NCBI GenBank assembly: GCA_963805255.1
Contig: CAWDTK010000013.1
Coordinates: 62,001 to 126,000, forward strand
From: Bog-532 sp963805255
GTDB lineage: Bacteria; Actinomycetota; Actinomycetes; Streptosporangiales; Streptosporangiaceae
Direction: 5' to 3'
DNA: 64,000 nucleotides
Shown here: piece after piece, positions 1-8,307 of the stretch
Layout: each line of letters begins with the position of its first letter
How positions within the stretch are numbered: the stretch's first letter is position 1
Notes under the pieces: generated by a model
What the model was told of the DNA's origin: nothing
Database searches by the model: none
What the model saw: the letters and a program-made list of their open reading frames with translations, nothing else
Program-made: the position numbers and the translations under genes

Positions 1-382
1 CGCACAGCAGCGCGAAACCGCCGCCCATGCAGAAGCCGATCACCCCGGTCTTCCCGGAACAGTCCGGCCGCGAGGCCAGCCACGCCCGGGCCGCCTCCAG
101 CGCGGTGAAGGCCGGCCCCGATTCCGCCCGCAGCTGCTGGATCGCGCCGCGGACGCAGCGCACCCACGGCTTGCCGAGGTACAGGTCGGGCGCGAATGCG
201 AGGTACCCGGCCCGGGCGAGCCGGTCCGCGTGCTGCCTGATGCCATCGGTAAGGCCGTACGCCTCGTGGATGACCACGACACCAGGCCAGCGTCCGGGAG
301 GCGGGACCGTCCCCGGCCCGCCGGGCACGGACAGATAACCGTGGGTTACGCCACCATCCGCGGGATAGGGGAGATCAGGCAT
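1..382 (-). CDS. Dienelactone hydrolase family protein (partial, runs off the left edge)
   Basis: The minus-strand frame is open from an ATG at 382 to the window edge (127 codons) and has no stop inside the window. It reads as an alpha/beta hydrolase of the dienelactone hydrolase family. An N-terminal strand region (GVVVIHEAYGL) is followed near the edge by the nucleophile elbow GFCMGGG, whose Cys is the family's catalytic residue. The Asp and His of the triad would lie outside the window. Family members hydrolyse dienelactones or other small esters in the cytoplasm. An ATGAGACA octamer lies 9 bases before the start and resembles sites near prmA, so co-regulation is possible but unproven. Confidence 0.85.
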   Translation of the reverse strand, partial: MPDLPYPADGGVTHGYLSVPGGPGTVPPPGRWPGVVVIHEAYGLTDGIRQHADRLARAGYLAFAPDLYLGKPWVRCVRGAIQQLRAESGPAFTALEAARAWLASRPDCSGKTGVIGFCMGGGFALLC

Positions 383-429
383 GCGCACAATGTCTCATAC
401 CGTCCCGGGCCGGTTACCGACCGCCCCGC

Positions 430-812
430 TTACCGGCCCGGCGGCCAGCCGATGAGGATGACGTAGATGAGGTAGACGTTCAGGCCGATGATGACGGCGG
501 CGATGCCGGCGGTCACGGCGGTAGTCAGGCGCCGGTTCACCAGCGGGCCCATGACGTCGGCGCGGCGGGTCAGCAGGACCAGCGGCACCAGCGCGAACGG
601 GATCCCGAAGGAGAGCACGACCTGGGAGATCACCAGGGCCGCGGTGGCCGGGAGGCTGAGTCCCAGGACCACCAGCGCGGGCAGAATGGTGAGCGCGCGC
701 CGGGCGAACAGCGGGATCCGGCGGTGCACGAACCCCTGCATCACGACCTGGCCCGCGTAGGTGCCGACGCTGGAGGACGACAGCCCGGACGCCAGCAGCG
801 CGACCAAATCAG
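430..812 (-). pseudogene. NRAMP (MntH-like) metal transporter, C-terminal fragment
   Basis: About 127 codons match only the C-terminal quarter of NRAMP divalent-metal/proton symporters. The conserved block ALLASGLSSSSVGTYAGQVV is followed by the last hydrophobic helices (ILPALVVLGLSLPATAALVISQVV, split here in my reading into two helices) and a short tail. A full NRAMP protein has more than 400 residues and 11-12 helices, so the N-terminal three quarters are gone. The upstream end abuts, in another frame, the broken alcohol dehydrogenase. This looks like a deletion that joined two unrelated genes. The remaining frame has no convincing start or ribosome site, and I do not expect a functional product. 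Confidence 0.8.
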
Positions 813-1274
813 CCGACGGACGGTGTCATGTTCCACCCGTCCATCTCGGCGCCCTGCTCGGCCACGAAGTCGAGCACCACCTCGGCGCCGGCGCCGCCGG
901 TCAGGTCCTTCACCGCGTCGGTGGACAGGCCGGGGAACGTGCTGTTGGTGCAGTGCATGTCGTCGCCGGCCCGGCAGGCATGGCACAGCCCGCAGGTCGG
1001 CGTCGGGATGCAGGATGACGGTGTCCCCGACGGCCACGTTGCTGACCGCCGAGCCGACCTCGTGCACCCAGCCGGCGTTCTCGTGGCCGAGGATGTAGGG
1101 CAGCGGCGTGCCCATCGCCGCGTCCCACTGGCCCTCCATGATGTGCAGGTCGGTGCGGCAGACCCCGGCCCCGCCGATCTTCACGATGACGTCGAGCGGG
1201 CCGCTGATCGCCGGTTCGGGAACCTCGTCGATCACCGGCAGCTGGTGAAATTCGTGCAAGCGGACGGCCTTCAC
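809..1274 (-). pseudogene. Zinc-dependent alcohol dehydrogenase of the propane operon, frameshifted and internally deleted
   Basis: A GTG start at 1274 overlaps the upstream stop (GTGA) and follows an AGGAGG box, so this was the last gene of the monooxygenase operon. The first 90 residues are a normal MDR N-terminus with the catalytic-zinc Cys (GVCRTDLH) and GHENAG. Near 995 the frame shifts. The next frame carries the structural-zinc ladder CGLCHACRAGDDMHC. Around 915 it jumps directly to a motif far downstream in the family (GAEVVLDFVAEQGAEMD), losing on the order of 100 residues including the nucleotide-binding core. It stops at 809 next to the NRAMP fragment. In intact clusters this enzyme oxidises the alcohol formed from propane; here it cannot. 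Confidence 0.85.
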
Positions 1275-2143
1275 TGGTCCTCCTCGCCTTTCTCGTCCCT
1301 GCGTGCCGTAGCGGTACTGGAGCATGCCGTGCGCAGATGCTGCCGTTTGACTCGATGCTGATCCGCGTAGTCCGGGCCTTGCCGCAGGTGCAGCGGCATC
1401 GCCTCGCCGCTGACCGGCGCCCCGGTCCTGGGGTCGATCAGCAGCGGCGCGTCGGCGGCGGCGGGCAGGCCCAGCTCGGCCCGGCGCTGCCGCAGCCGGT
1501 CCAGCTCGCGCGAGGCCGGCAGGTCACCCAGGACCATGCCCGGCAGCCGAGACGGGTCGGTGCCGGCCGCGATGAGCGGCCGGCACACGAGGTCGGTGCC
1601 GGCCATGACCGCCTTGCGCAAGAAGTCGGCGCGCAACTCGTGCAGCTCGCCGACGGCCTCCCCGTCGAACGACTGCGCGAAGCCCGCGTGCGCGGCCACG
1701 CCGCCGTTGATCGCGTCCGAGGCGAAATGATCTTCCAGCACGATCTCGGTCCGGCGCACGCCCGGCATCGCCGCAACCGCGTCGTAGGCGTCCGCCACCA
1801 TCAGGAAGGCGAAGTTGGGCGCGCAGAAGTAGGTGGGGAGGCGCAGCCGGACCTGAGCATCCCCGTCCGGGGAGACGGTGCACGAGGCGACGAACCCGAG
1901 CGAGGTGATCGGCTCGTCGAGTTCCGGGTCACGCACCGTCGCGAGCGCGTCGATTACCCGGGGGGGTTCCGGGGGTCGTTCCTCCGGGCTAGCACCGCGG
2001 GGGGCTCGGGGGGCTCGTCCCCCGGAGCTGAGCACTGTCCGCCTGGGCCTGCCGGGCCCGCGGGGCGGCCCGCCGGGCCCGGCGGGCCCGCGCCAGTGGC
2101 GGTGGTGGGAGCAGTCATGCCCCCGCGACCAGCTGGGCGTCAT
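1271..2143 (-). CDS. DUF59 (MIP18-type) metal-sulfur cluster assembly protein of the monooxygenase operon
   Basis: The recognisable part starts at VIDALATVRDPELDEPI (DUF59/MIP18 fold, thought to help iron-cluster assembly) and includes LPTYFCAPNFAFLMVADAYDA. It is a usual companion of prmABCD clusters and may help mature the diiron hydroxylase. The start is uncertain. The natural start would be the ATG at 2118, which overlaps the amidohydrolase stop (ATGA), but that frame closes at about 1957 inside GC-rich repeats. The conserved domain is in another frame, reachable from an ATG at 2143 or a GTG at 2035. The gene may therefore be disrupted at its 5' end, either by repeat insertion or by an assembly error in the G/C runs. 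It ends overlapping the ADH relic. Confidence 0.65.
   Translation of the reverse strand: MTPSWSRGHDCSHHRHWRGPAGPGGPPRGPGRPRRTVLSSGGRAPRAPRGASPEERPPEPPRVIDALATVRDPELDEPITSLGFVASCTVSPDGDAQVRLRLPTYFCAPNFAFLMVADAYDAVAAMPGVRRTEIVLEDHFASDAINGGVAAHAGFAQSFDGEAVGELHELRADFLRKAVMAGTDLVCRPLIAAGTDPSRLPGMVLGDLPASRELDRLRQRRAELGLPAAADAPLLIDPRTGAPVSGEAMPLHLRQGPDYADQHRVKRQHLRTACSSTATARRDEKGEEDQ
1958..2030 (-). repeat. GC-rich repeat, two degenerate copies of GGGGGACGAnCCCCC-GA-CCCCCC
   Basis: Read on the minus strand, GGGGGACGAGCCCCCC-GAGCCCCCC is followed by a second degenerate copy, GGAACGACCCCCGGAACCCCCC. The same core occurs twice at 16802-16940. It lies exactly where the DUF59 reading frame breaks. Confidence 0.55.
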
Positions 2144-3170
2144 CCTGCTTGGCCGGGGTCCCGGCCTCGTCCGCAGGCAGCTGGCACTCCTTGGGCACCT
2201 CGATGCCGTAGAGCCTGGCGGCGTTCAGGCCGAGGATCTTCTTCTTGCCGGCCGTGCCCAGCCGCGGGTAGTCGGAGAACTCGTCACTGGGGTAGTCCCA
2301 GCCGACGAATCCCTCGATCTGCCACTTGGGCTCCCAGATGCCGTAGTCGCTGCCGAAGGTCATCTTGTCCTCGCCAACCCAGAACAGCAGTTCGCCCATG
2401 ACCTTGGCGAAGAACTTGGGCCGCGCGTGCATGAGACCGCCGATGACCACGGACAGGCCCGCGTAGACGTTGGGCTCCTGCGTGGCCATGAAGCAGAAGT
2501 CCTCGATCCGCGGCAGGCCCACGTGCTCGACGATGAAGTTCAGGTCCGGGAAGTCGGTCGCGGCGTGGTCGACGTCGGACACGTCGAACGCGTCCTTGTC
2601 CAGCGGCCAGATCGTCGGGCCCTTGTGCACGTGGATGTTCTTGATGCCCATGTTCTGGGCCGCCTCGAGATACCGGTAGGCGCCCGGGTCGCTGAGCTTG
2701 TAGCCGCGCGAGCCGTTGTTCCACTCCGCCGTGTAGAGCTTGACGCCCTTGGACCCGAAGCGGTCAACGTTCTCCTGGAGCTTCTTCAGGCCCTCGTCAC
2801 CGTCGCGGGGGTCGAATCGGGTGTTGCAGACGAACTTCCCAGGGTGCCTCTCCCCCATCAGGGCGTTGCGCTCGGTGGTGTTGAAGCCCTCCGCGTACCA
2901 CTCCTTCAGGTACGTGGGCTGGAAGATGGCCACGTCCACGTACCCGTCCTCGAAGACGTCCTTCATCAGGTCATCCTCGGAGTACTTCTGGAAATGCCCG
3001 ATGCTCCAGTGCGTCTCGGGCGGGCCGAGCGACTGGTACGCGTGGAAGCACTCGATCCAGCCCTTGGCGTACTGCTCGGCCCCTTTCACCCAGTTGTCCG
3101 GGGCCGCGTTCCAGTAGTGCATATGGCTGTCGACCACGAAGTACTTCTCGCCGTCCTTCTCGTACACCAT
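2115..3170 (-). CDS. Amidohydrolase-2 family protein of the propane monooxygenase operon
   Basis: This 351-residue protein has the metal-dependent amidohydrolase fold (amidohydrolase 2/ACMSD-like). An early metal motif DSHMHYW lies near residues 14-20, HVHKGPTIW is central, EHVG follows, and the late Asp is in MTFGSDYGIWEPKWQ. A homologue sits after prmD/mimD in most actinobacterial propane monooxygenase clusters. Its substrate is not known; genetic work on related clusters suggests a role in active hydroxylase formation, but nothing here shows that. The ATG at 3170 follows an AAGGAGG box. It is separated from prmD by 42 bases and shares the operon strand. The 3' end overlaps the DUF59 gene. 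Confidence 0.88.
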   Translation of the reverse strand: MVYEKDGEKYFVVDSHMHYWNAAPDNWVKGAEQYAKGWIECFHAYQSLGPPETHWSIGHFQKYSEDDLMKDVFEDGYVDVAIFQPTYLKEWYAEGFNTTERNALMGERHPGKFVCNTRFDPRDGDEGLKKLQENVDRFGSKGVKLYTAEWNNGSRGYKLSDPGAYRYLEAAQNMGIKNIHVHKGPTIWPLDKDAFDVSDVDHAATDFPDLNFIVEHVGLPRIEDFCFMATQEPNVYAGLSVVIGGLMHARPKFFAKVMGELLFWVGEDKMTFGSDYGIWEPKWQIEGFVGWDYPSDEFSDYPRLGTAGKKKILGLNAARLYGIEVPKECQLPADEAGTPAKQDDAQLVAGA

Positions 3171-3212
3171 GCCTCCTTGCCAAGCTGGATCGAGTGCGTC
3201 CGACGCCGGGCG

Positions 3213-3584
3213 CTAGCTGCGTGACGTGAGATCGAAGCCGATGTACTCGGCCGCGTCCTCCGGGTTGGAGAACATGATCGTCCGGTCGTCCAGGTGGACC
3301 ATCCGGCCGTAGTGCGTCGACATGTTCTCCTCGAATTCCGCGGCGTCGAAGTAGCCGGGCTCTTCGCCGAGCGCCTCGGAGATCTCGTCATAGTCGAAAT
3401 CCATCCGGCCCACCGCGTCAACCCTGATCATGGACGGGAGGTACGTCACGGTCACGTTCGGCTTTTCCTTCATGACCTTCGCGACGACCGCGCCGACCTG
3501 GTTGTTCATCAGGGTGACCCCGGCCCGGTTCGACGCCGTGCTGTCGGACTTGAACGGGCTTTCGGAGGTTTTGAACGTGGTCAC
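3213..3584 (-). CDS. prmD: Monooxygenase coupling (regulatory) protein, MmoB/DmpM family
   Basis: This is a 123-residue protein of the MmoB/DmpM family. Such proteins carry no cofactor; they bind the hydroxylase and tune its reaction with oxygen and reductase. The conserved stretch NRAGVTLMNNQVGAVVAKVM is followed by TVTYLPSMIRVD and a C-terminal NPEDAAEYIGFD. The GTG start at 3584 overlaps the stop of the beta subunit (GTGA), so translation is probably coupled. The longer in-frame extension upstream overlaps prmC and is not needed. Confidence 0.9.
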   Translation of the reverse strand: MTTFKTSESPFKSDSTASNRAGVTLMNNQVGAVVAKVMKEKPNVTVTYLPSMIRVDAVGRMDFDYDEISEALGEEPGYFDAAEFEENMSTHYGRMVHLDDRTIMFSNPEDAAEYIGFDLTSRS

Positions 3585-4750
3585 TGGCCCAGCTCCTTCG
3601 GTACGTCCAGGTGCAGTTCGGACACGAGTGCGGCGAAACGGTTCTTGACGGCGTCCAGCCCGTCCTCGAAGCGCGGCGGCTTGGAGTCCGGCTGCGACCA
3701 GATCGGCTGCAGGGTACGGGCCGCGGCGATGGCACGCGGCGTCCAGGTCGACAGCCACTGGCTGATGATCTGCTGGTTGTGGCCGGCGAACTCACGGTCG
3801 TCGGTGAGCAGCTCGAACATGGCCCGCGTGTAACGCAGGTCGCGCTCGGCGAAGTCGTACTCGGCCGCACCGACGATCGTCGGCGTCACGAAGTCGCCGT
3901 TGCGCGGCGCGGCGTGCTGCACGAGCTGGCTGCGGAACAGCTCACCCACCAGCGGCTCGAACACGACGTTGGAGGCGAAGAGGGCCTCGCACCAGTCGTC
4001 GATCGCGGTGAGCTGCTCGGCGGTCTCGCGGACGCCCTGCCAGACCGGGTCGGAGTTCCACGTCTCGACGTGCGCGGCCCCGTCGAAGTCCGGGATCTCC
4101 TCGCTCAGCGTCAGGTTGTACAGCGCGAGATCCTGGGCGGCCCGGATGCGGTGCATGCTGTTGACCGAGATCGCGTTGTTGTGCATGTTGGTCGGCGCCC
4201 GGCGGTTGGCGTTGGCGTACAGGTACAGGCCGAGACCGTGGTCGACGTGCATCCACGCGCCGACGTTGCGCTCGACGAAGCGGACCCAGTTGCGGTTCCA
4301 CTGCTCGAACGCCTTGGACTGGCGGGCGTTCTGGATGTTCTGGTTGACCTGCCGCACCACGTTCGAGTTGTAGCGGTAGAGAGTGAGTTCCCACTCCTCG
4401 TTCGGATCCCGGAACTCGTGCCAGCCGGTGGCGGGCCAGTCGTAGCCCTTGCCACCGGAACCGGGGAAGCGCTCGGGCTCCGGCCGGTCCGATCCCCACG
4501 CCTTGAGGACCGTCCAGTCCAGCGGGTAACCGCCGCGGCCGTCGGAGAACCCGTACAGCCAGCCCTGGGACAGATAGTGCCGCGGGTCCGGCTGGACCTC
4601 GACGGTCACGTCCTCGTAGTGGGACTGCTTGCGCTTGGCCGGGGTGAAGTAGTTGTACTGGCGGCTGCCGGAGTCCGGGAAGACCTTGGCTCCGGCCTCG
4701 GCGTCGGTGAAGACGGGCTTCGGTACGCTGCGCTCTTGCGGAGTAGTCAT
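3581..4750 (-). CDS. prmC: Propane monooxygenase hydroxylase beta (small) subunit
   Basis: The 389-residue protein belongs to the ferritin-like hydroxylase small-subunit family (methane/phenol/toluene hydroxylase beta). It lacks a full set of diiron ligands and serves as a structural partner of the alpha subunit in the (alpha-beta)2 hydroxylase. Recognisable segments are PDPRHYLSQGWLYGFSDGRGG near the N-terminus, AWMHVDHGLGLYLYANANR, the central SMHRIRAAQDLALYNLTLSEE and EWNSDPVWQ-like WNSDPVWQG. The ATG at 4750 is preceded by AAAGAAGGA. A 91-base gap separates it from prmB upstream, and it overlaps prmD by four bases. Confidence 0.92.
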   Translation of the reverse strand: MTTPQERSVPKPVFTDAEAGAKVFPDSGSRQYNYFTPAKRKQSHYEDVTVEVQPDPRHYLSQGWLYGFSDGRGGYPLDWTVLKAWGSDRPEPERFPGSGGKGYDWPATGWHEFRDPNEEWELTLYRYNSNVVRQVNQNIQNARQSKAFEQWNRNWVRFVERNVGAWMHVDHGLGLYLYANANRRAPTNMHNNAISVNSMHRIRAAQDLALYNLTLSEEIPDFDGAAHVETWNSDPVWQGVRETAEQLTAIDDWCEALFASNVVFEPLVGELFRSQLVQHAAPRNGDFVTPTIVGAAEYDFAERDLRYTRAMFELLTDDREFAGHNQQIISQWLSTWTPRAIAAARTLQPIWSQPDSKPPRFEDGLDAVKNRFAALVSELHLDVPKELGQ

Positions 4751-4841
4751 GAGTCCTTCTTTCGTCGTTCCAGCTCATATCGCTTCCGGGAGAGCCGCTC
4801 TGGCTGGCTCAGAACGCAGCTCGGGCTCCGGGTCACCTGCG

Positions 4842-5885
4842 TCATTGCCCGGGTTCACCGGTGGTCGTGAACTTGTCGAAGTAGATCCGTTTCTCTTCCA
4901 CGCCGAGCGTCGCGAGCAGCGGCACCGCGGCTTCCACCATCGGCGGCGGCCCGCACACGTAGGCGTGGGCCCCGGTCAGATCCTCGGCGTGCCGCTTCAC
5001 GACCTCGGTGATCAGGCCGGTCTCGCCGTCCCAGCCGTCCCCATCGGACGGCTCGGACAGGGCCGGGAGGTAGCGGAAGTGGGGCAGCTTCTCCTCCAGC
5101 TCGCGCAGCTCGGACTCGAAGCAAAGGTCGCGCTCGGTCCGCGCGCCGTAGAAGAACGTGGCCTTGCGATCAAGGCCGCGCTCGGCCATGGACCGGAGCA
5201 GGGACAGGATCGGTGCCATGCCGGCGCCGCCGCCCACGAAGACCAGATCGTTGTCGCCCTCGCGGAGGGTGAAGACCCCGAACGGGCCGCTCAGCCCGAG
5301 CCGGTCGCCCACCTGCAGCTTCTTGTCCAGGAAGTGCGAGAACTGCCCGTCCGGGTACACCTTGATGACGAACTCAAGGCGTCCGCCTTCGCGGCTCGTG
5401 GTGTTGGCCATCGAGAACGACCGCACCGCGCCGGTGCCCGGAATCGCGATGTCCATGTACTGGCCGGGGAAGAATTTGATCTCGGCCGGCTCGGTCAGCC
5501 GCAGGACCAGGTGCCGCATGTCGTGCGTGACCGGGTCGTTGGACACCACCTCCGCCACGCCCTGCATGATCGGCAGGCCGGAGCGGATCATCTCCTCGTC
5601 GTAGTTGAGCAGCTCAATCGTGACGTCTTCGTACACGTGCGCCCGGCACAGCAGGGTGTAGCCTTCCTCCTTTTCGTAGTCCGGCAGCGCGAAGGTCGAG
5701 TACCGGTCGTGCTCGATGTCGTCACCCTCGAGGATGAACGACTTGCAGGAGGCGCACTGCCCCTCCTTGCAGCCGTGCATGAGCATGATGCCCTGCTCGG
5801 CTGCCGCGCGAAGCACGTTCTGATCCTCGTCGACCTCGATCTCGATACCGACCGGCTCGAAACGCACGAGATGTTTGCCGCCCAT
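4842..5885 (-). CDS. prmB: Propane monooxygenase reductase (2Fe-2S, FAD, NADH)
   Basis: This 347-residue electron-transfer component carries electrons from NADH to the diiron hydroxylase. A plant-type 2Fe-2S domain lies at the N-terminus with Cys39, Cys44, Cys47 and Cys80 (CKEGQCASC then LLC). An FAD domain follows (GQYMDIAIPG, RSFSMAN), then an NAD domain (FVGGGAGMAPILSLL, YVCGPPPMV) and a C-terminal aromatic near KIYFDKF-like RIYFDKF. I placed the start at the ATG at 5885 because GAGG lies five bases upstream and the protein then begins like its relatives (MGGKHLVRFEP). The gene lies between prmA and prmC, the order of propane clusters rather than of soluble methane monooxygenase. Confidence 0.93.
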   Translation of the reverse strand: MGGKHLVRFEPVGIEIEVDEDQNVLRAAAEQGIMLMHGCKEGQCASCKSFILEGDDIEHDRYSTFALPDYEKEEGYTLLCRAHVYEDVTIELLNYDEEMIRSGLPIMQGVAEVVSNDPVTHDMRHLVLRLTEPAEIKFFPGQYMDIAIPGTGAVRSFSMANTTSREGGRLEFVIKVYPDGQFSHFLDKKLQVGDRLGLSGPFGVFTLREGDNDLVFVGGGAGMAPILSLLRSMAERGLDRKATFFYGARTERDLCFESELRELEEKLPHFRYLPALSEPSDGDGWDGETGLITEVVKRHAEDLTGAHAYVCGPPPMVEAAVPLLATLGVEEKRIYFDKFTTTGEPGQ

Positions 5886-6055
5886 GACTACCTCACGATT
5901 GGTGCTGCGCCCCAATTGGGACTGCGCCGTGCGGCAGGAGAGCCAGCGGGGTTACCTCCGGCTTCCTCGCCGCATCCGGGCTACGCTCGGGCGTCCGCCG
6001 CCGTTACGGCTCCCGCCATGGCGCGCGCGTCCGCCCCGTACTCAGGCAGCCTCGC

Positions 6056-7708
6056 TCAGGTGTCCGCGGGAGCCGGCCGGCCCGCCGGGCCCTGCCTGTT
6101 GTAGTCGGCGCGGAATGCCTCGCGCTGCTCCGGCGACATCTCGTTGAGGAGCACGTTCGGGCTCTGAACCGGCCCCATCCGGCGCAGGTGGTCCAGCGTC
6201 CACATCTTCTTCGGGTCCAGGTTCAGGTGCGGCTGCGCGACCATGGTCTTGCCGTCGTCACGGACGAAGCCCATGTCGCTCACCACATCGGCCCAGTTCC
6301 AGCCGTGGTAGAGGGTTTCCCATTCGCGCTTGCCGATGAGCTGGCCCATGTTCGGGGTCTCGCGGCCCTGGTAGGTCGGCCGGAAGGCCGTCTCATCGGT
6401 CCACTGGCATTCCTTGTGGCAGTACGTGCGCCACTGCCCGTCGACCTCGGCCATGGTCATGTCCTCGCGGACCAGGCACGGGACCATGCAGGTCCAGCAG
6501 CGGTGCGGGTACACGTAGTCGACGTCCTCGGCCACGATCGGGTGGTGACCGTTCGGGATCGACAGGCGGTTGTAGTTCTCCCACCACTTGCCGTACCTGT
6601 CATACCAGCCCGGGTACTTGTACTCGAACCACTCGAAGTCCTCGTCGGTCATCGGGTCGATCCGCCAGTAGTTCGCCAGCCAGCCGGTGGCGAAGAACTG
6701 CGCGACCTCGTGCACGTAGCCCTTGTTCCAGATCTGGTTCCAGGCTTCCTCGATGAGGTCGTGCGGGATGACCAGGCCGTACTTCTCCAGTGGCAGGAGA
6801 TAGCTGCGGTAGTAGTCGTCGTAGATCCACCGGCGCCACATCTCCGCGTAGGACTCGCGGTCCTTGCGGCGGTCCTTGGTGCCGTACTCGATGAACGTGC
6901 CGATCGCCGCGTCCACCACACGGTGGTTGTTCCACCATGCGTAGCGCAGGTCACGCTCGAGGAGCTGGTGGTTGCCCTCGTCCGACAGCGCCATCAGCAG
7001 GGTGGCGTAGCCGTTGCTGATGTGCCGCGACTCATCCGACTGCACCGAGTGGAACACGGTGGGCAGCAGGTAGTCGCCGTTCGCAGCGGCTTCGGCGGGC
7101 ATGGCGACGAAGAGCGTATTGGTGAACGCCGTCTCCGCCACGATGGTCAGGTAGATGCTCGCCGCGGTGATGGCGTCACCGGTGATGAAGCCCTCGGCGA
7201 ACTGCCGGCCGATCGTCCCGCAGTAGTCACTCTGGAAGTCGCGGAGACTGGAGTTGAATCCGGCCGGGTCGATGTAGTTGTTCATGTACAGGCGCTTGAG
7301 GTTCTGCTGGATCGTCGAGTGCCTAACCTCGTCGATCATCTGGATCGCCTGGCCGTTGTGCAGCTCCGGGTTCGGAACCGTACGGAACAGCAGCGGCATC
7401 GCCCGGGCGGCCGAGATCTCCGGGAGCGGAATGATGGACAGGAACAGCTTCTGCCATTCCAGCCAGCGCTCCTGCACCTGCCGGAACATGTTGCCCCGGA
7501 TAGCGCCGTCCTGGGCCCCGTAGACCCGGTGGTCCTTTTCTTCCTGCATGGGGAAGTAGGACCGCAGGACCTGCTTCAGCGGGTCCTTCTTCTGAGCCTT
7601 ACGGAACGTGTAGTCCGTCCCGTACTGCGAAACCGGCTCGTGGTACTGCGGTTCCCAGGCCAGTTCCTGGATCTTCTGGTGGGCCTTTGCCACACTCTGG
7701 CGACTCAT
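6056..7708 (-). CDS. prmA: Propane monooxygenase hydroxylase alpha (large) subunit
   Basis: This 550-residue soluble diiron monooxygenase alpha subunit carries the oxygen-activating site. The six iron ligands can be placed as Glu97, Glu127-x-x-His130 (MIDEVRH), Glu192 (AETAF) and Glu226-x-x-His229 (SDESRH). The spacings 30-3-62-34-3 are the same as in MmoX of methane monooxygenase (E114, E144, H147, E209, E243, H246). The order A-reductase-beta-coupling and the absence of a gamma subunit place it with the propane/acetone/phenol-oxidising prm/mim enzymes; the actual substrate cannot be read from sequence. The start at 7708 follows AAAGGGG. It is the first structural gene after a 220-base leader containing a TGAGACA site. 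Confidence 0.93.
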   Translation of the reverse strand: MSRQSVAKAHQKIQELAWEPQYHEPVSQYGTDYTFRKAQKKDPLKQVLRSYFPMQEEKDHRVYGAQDGAIRGNMFRQVQERWLEWQKLFLSIIPLPEISAARAMPLLFRTVPNPELHNGQAIQMIDEVRHSTIQQNLKRLYMNNYIDPAGFNSSLRDFQSDYCGTIGRQFAEGFITGDAITAASIYLTIVAETAFTNTLFVAMPAEAAANGDYLLPTVFHSVQSDESRHISNGYATLLMALSDEGNHQLLERDLRYAWWNNHRVVDAAIGTFIEYGTKDRRKDRESYAEMWRRWIYDDYYRSYLLPLEKYGLVIPHDLIEEAWNQIWNKGYVHEVAQFFATGWLANYWRIDPMTDEDFEWFEYKYPGWYDRYGKWWENYNRLSIPNGHHPIVAEDVDYVYPHRCWTCMVPCLVREDMTMAEVDGQWRTYCHKECQWTDETAFRPTYQGRETPNMGQLIGKREWETLYHGWNWADVVSDMGFVRDDGKTMVAQPHLNLDPKKMWTLDHLRRMGPVQSPNVLLNEMSPEQREAFRADYNRQGPAGRPAPADT

Positions 7709-7862
7709 CGTCACCCCTTTCCTCTCGAGCTGCTCCGGCTGCCCTCCCGCGCAGCCCCTGGGCGGGCACCGGCCCGGCGCAGTTTGTTCACCGGACCCGT
7801 GGTCCAGCCACACGAAAAGCCCTCGTGTGCTGGATCACACCCCGTAAGCCGAGGTCATGAGC

Positions 7863-7883
7863 TCTCGAAATGAGACACATGAC
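7863..7883. promoter_or_regulatory. Candidate activator site upstream of prmA (TCTCgaaatGAGACA)
   Basis: An imperfect palindrome TCTC-GAAAT-GAGA extends to ATGAGACACATGA. It shares TGAGACA with the perfect palindrome at 8308-8322. It lies about 155 bases before the prmA start, a typical distance for an upstream activator site. Confidence 0.4.
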
Positions 7884-7930
7884 CGTGGCCAGGACGTTCG
7901 GCCCTTTCGCCGATGGGAGCCGGCGCAGCC

Positions 7931-8176
7931 TCAGCCGTCACCGAAAACGGCGTCCCTGAGTTCGGCGAGCCGGTCCTGAACCCGGTGGGCGACATGCCGG
8001 TTACCCTCCGCAGCCGGGGTGATGCCCATGCACTTGAGGAGCTCGGCGGCCGGAGCGCCCGGATCGCCCCCCTCACCCAGCGTCGGGTGCAGGCCCTCGC
8101 GGGCCAGGTGGTCGAACACCAGGTTGACGATGCTCCACGGGCTGAACGTCTCATCCTGAGATTCAGCTGACTCCAC
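7931..8176 (-). CDS. Small conserved-looking protein between prmA and the activator gene
   Basis: This 81-residue acidic, soluble protein contains the stretch FSPWSIVNLVFDHLAREGLHP followed by LGEGGDPGAPAAELLKCMGI. I do not recognise a named family. I take it as real because third-position GC and composition resemble neighbouring genes, and because an AGGAGG box lies exactly five bases before the GTG at 8176. An in-frame GTG at 8182 would sit inside that box. It is on the prm strand, 220 bases upstream of prmA, so it may be the first gene of the operon or have its own promoter. It has no signal peptide, helix pair or cysteine motif suggesting a cofactor. Confidence 0.6.
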   Translation of the reverse strand: MESAESQDETFSPWSIVNLVFDHLAREGLHPTLGEGGDPGAPAAELLKCMGITPAAEGNRHVAHRVQDRLAELRDAVFGDG

Positions 8177-8307
8177 GGCCACCTCCTGGCGGATGATCGA
8201 CGTCGCACGTGATCGGCGTAGCGTGCTGAGGCGGCGGTGCCGGGTCCGCCCCGAAACTGGCGGATGGGGACTCCGAACGAGCCAACGCCGGTCTGTCTAC
8301 CTCGGGG

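Noticed and set aside
6056..7708. Methane monooxygenase
   Set aside because: Iron ligands match MmoX, but the gene order alpha-reductase-beta-coupling and the lack of a gamma subunit are those of propane-type enzymes.
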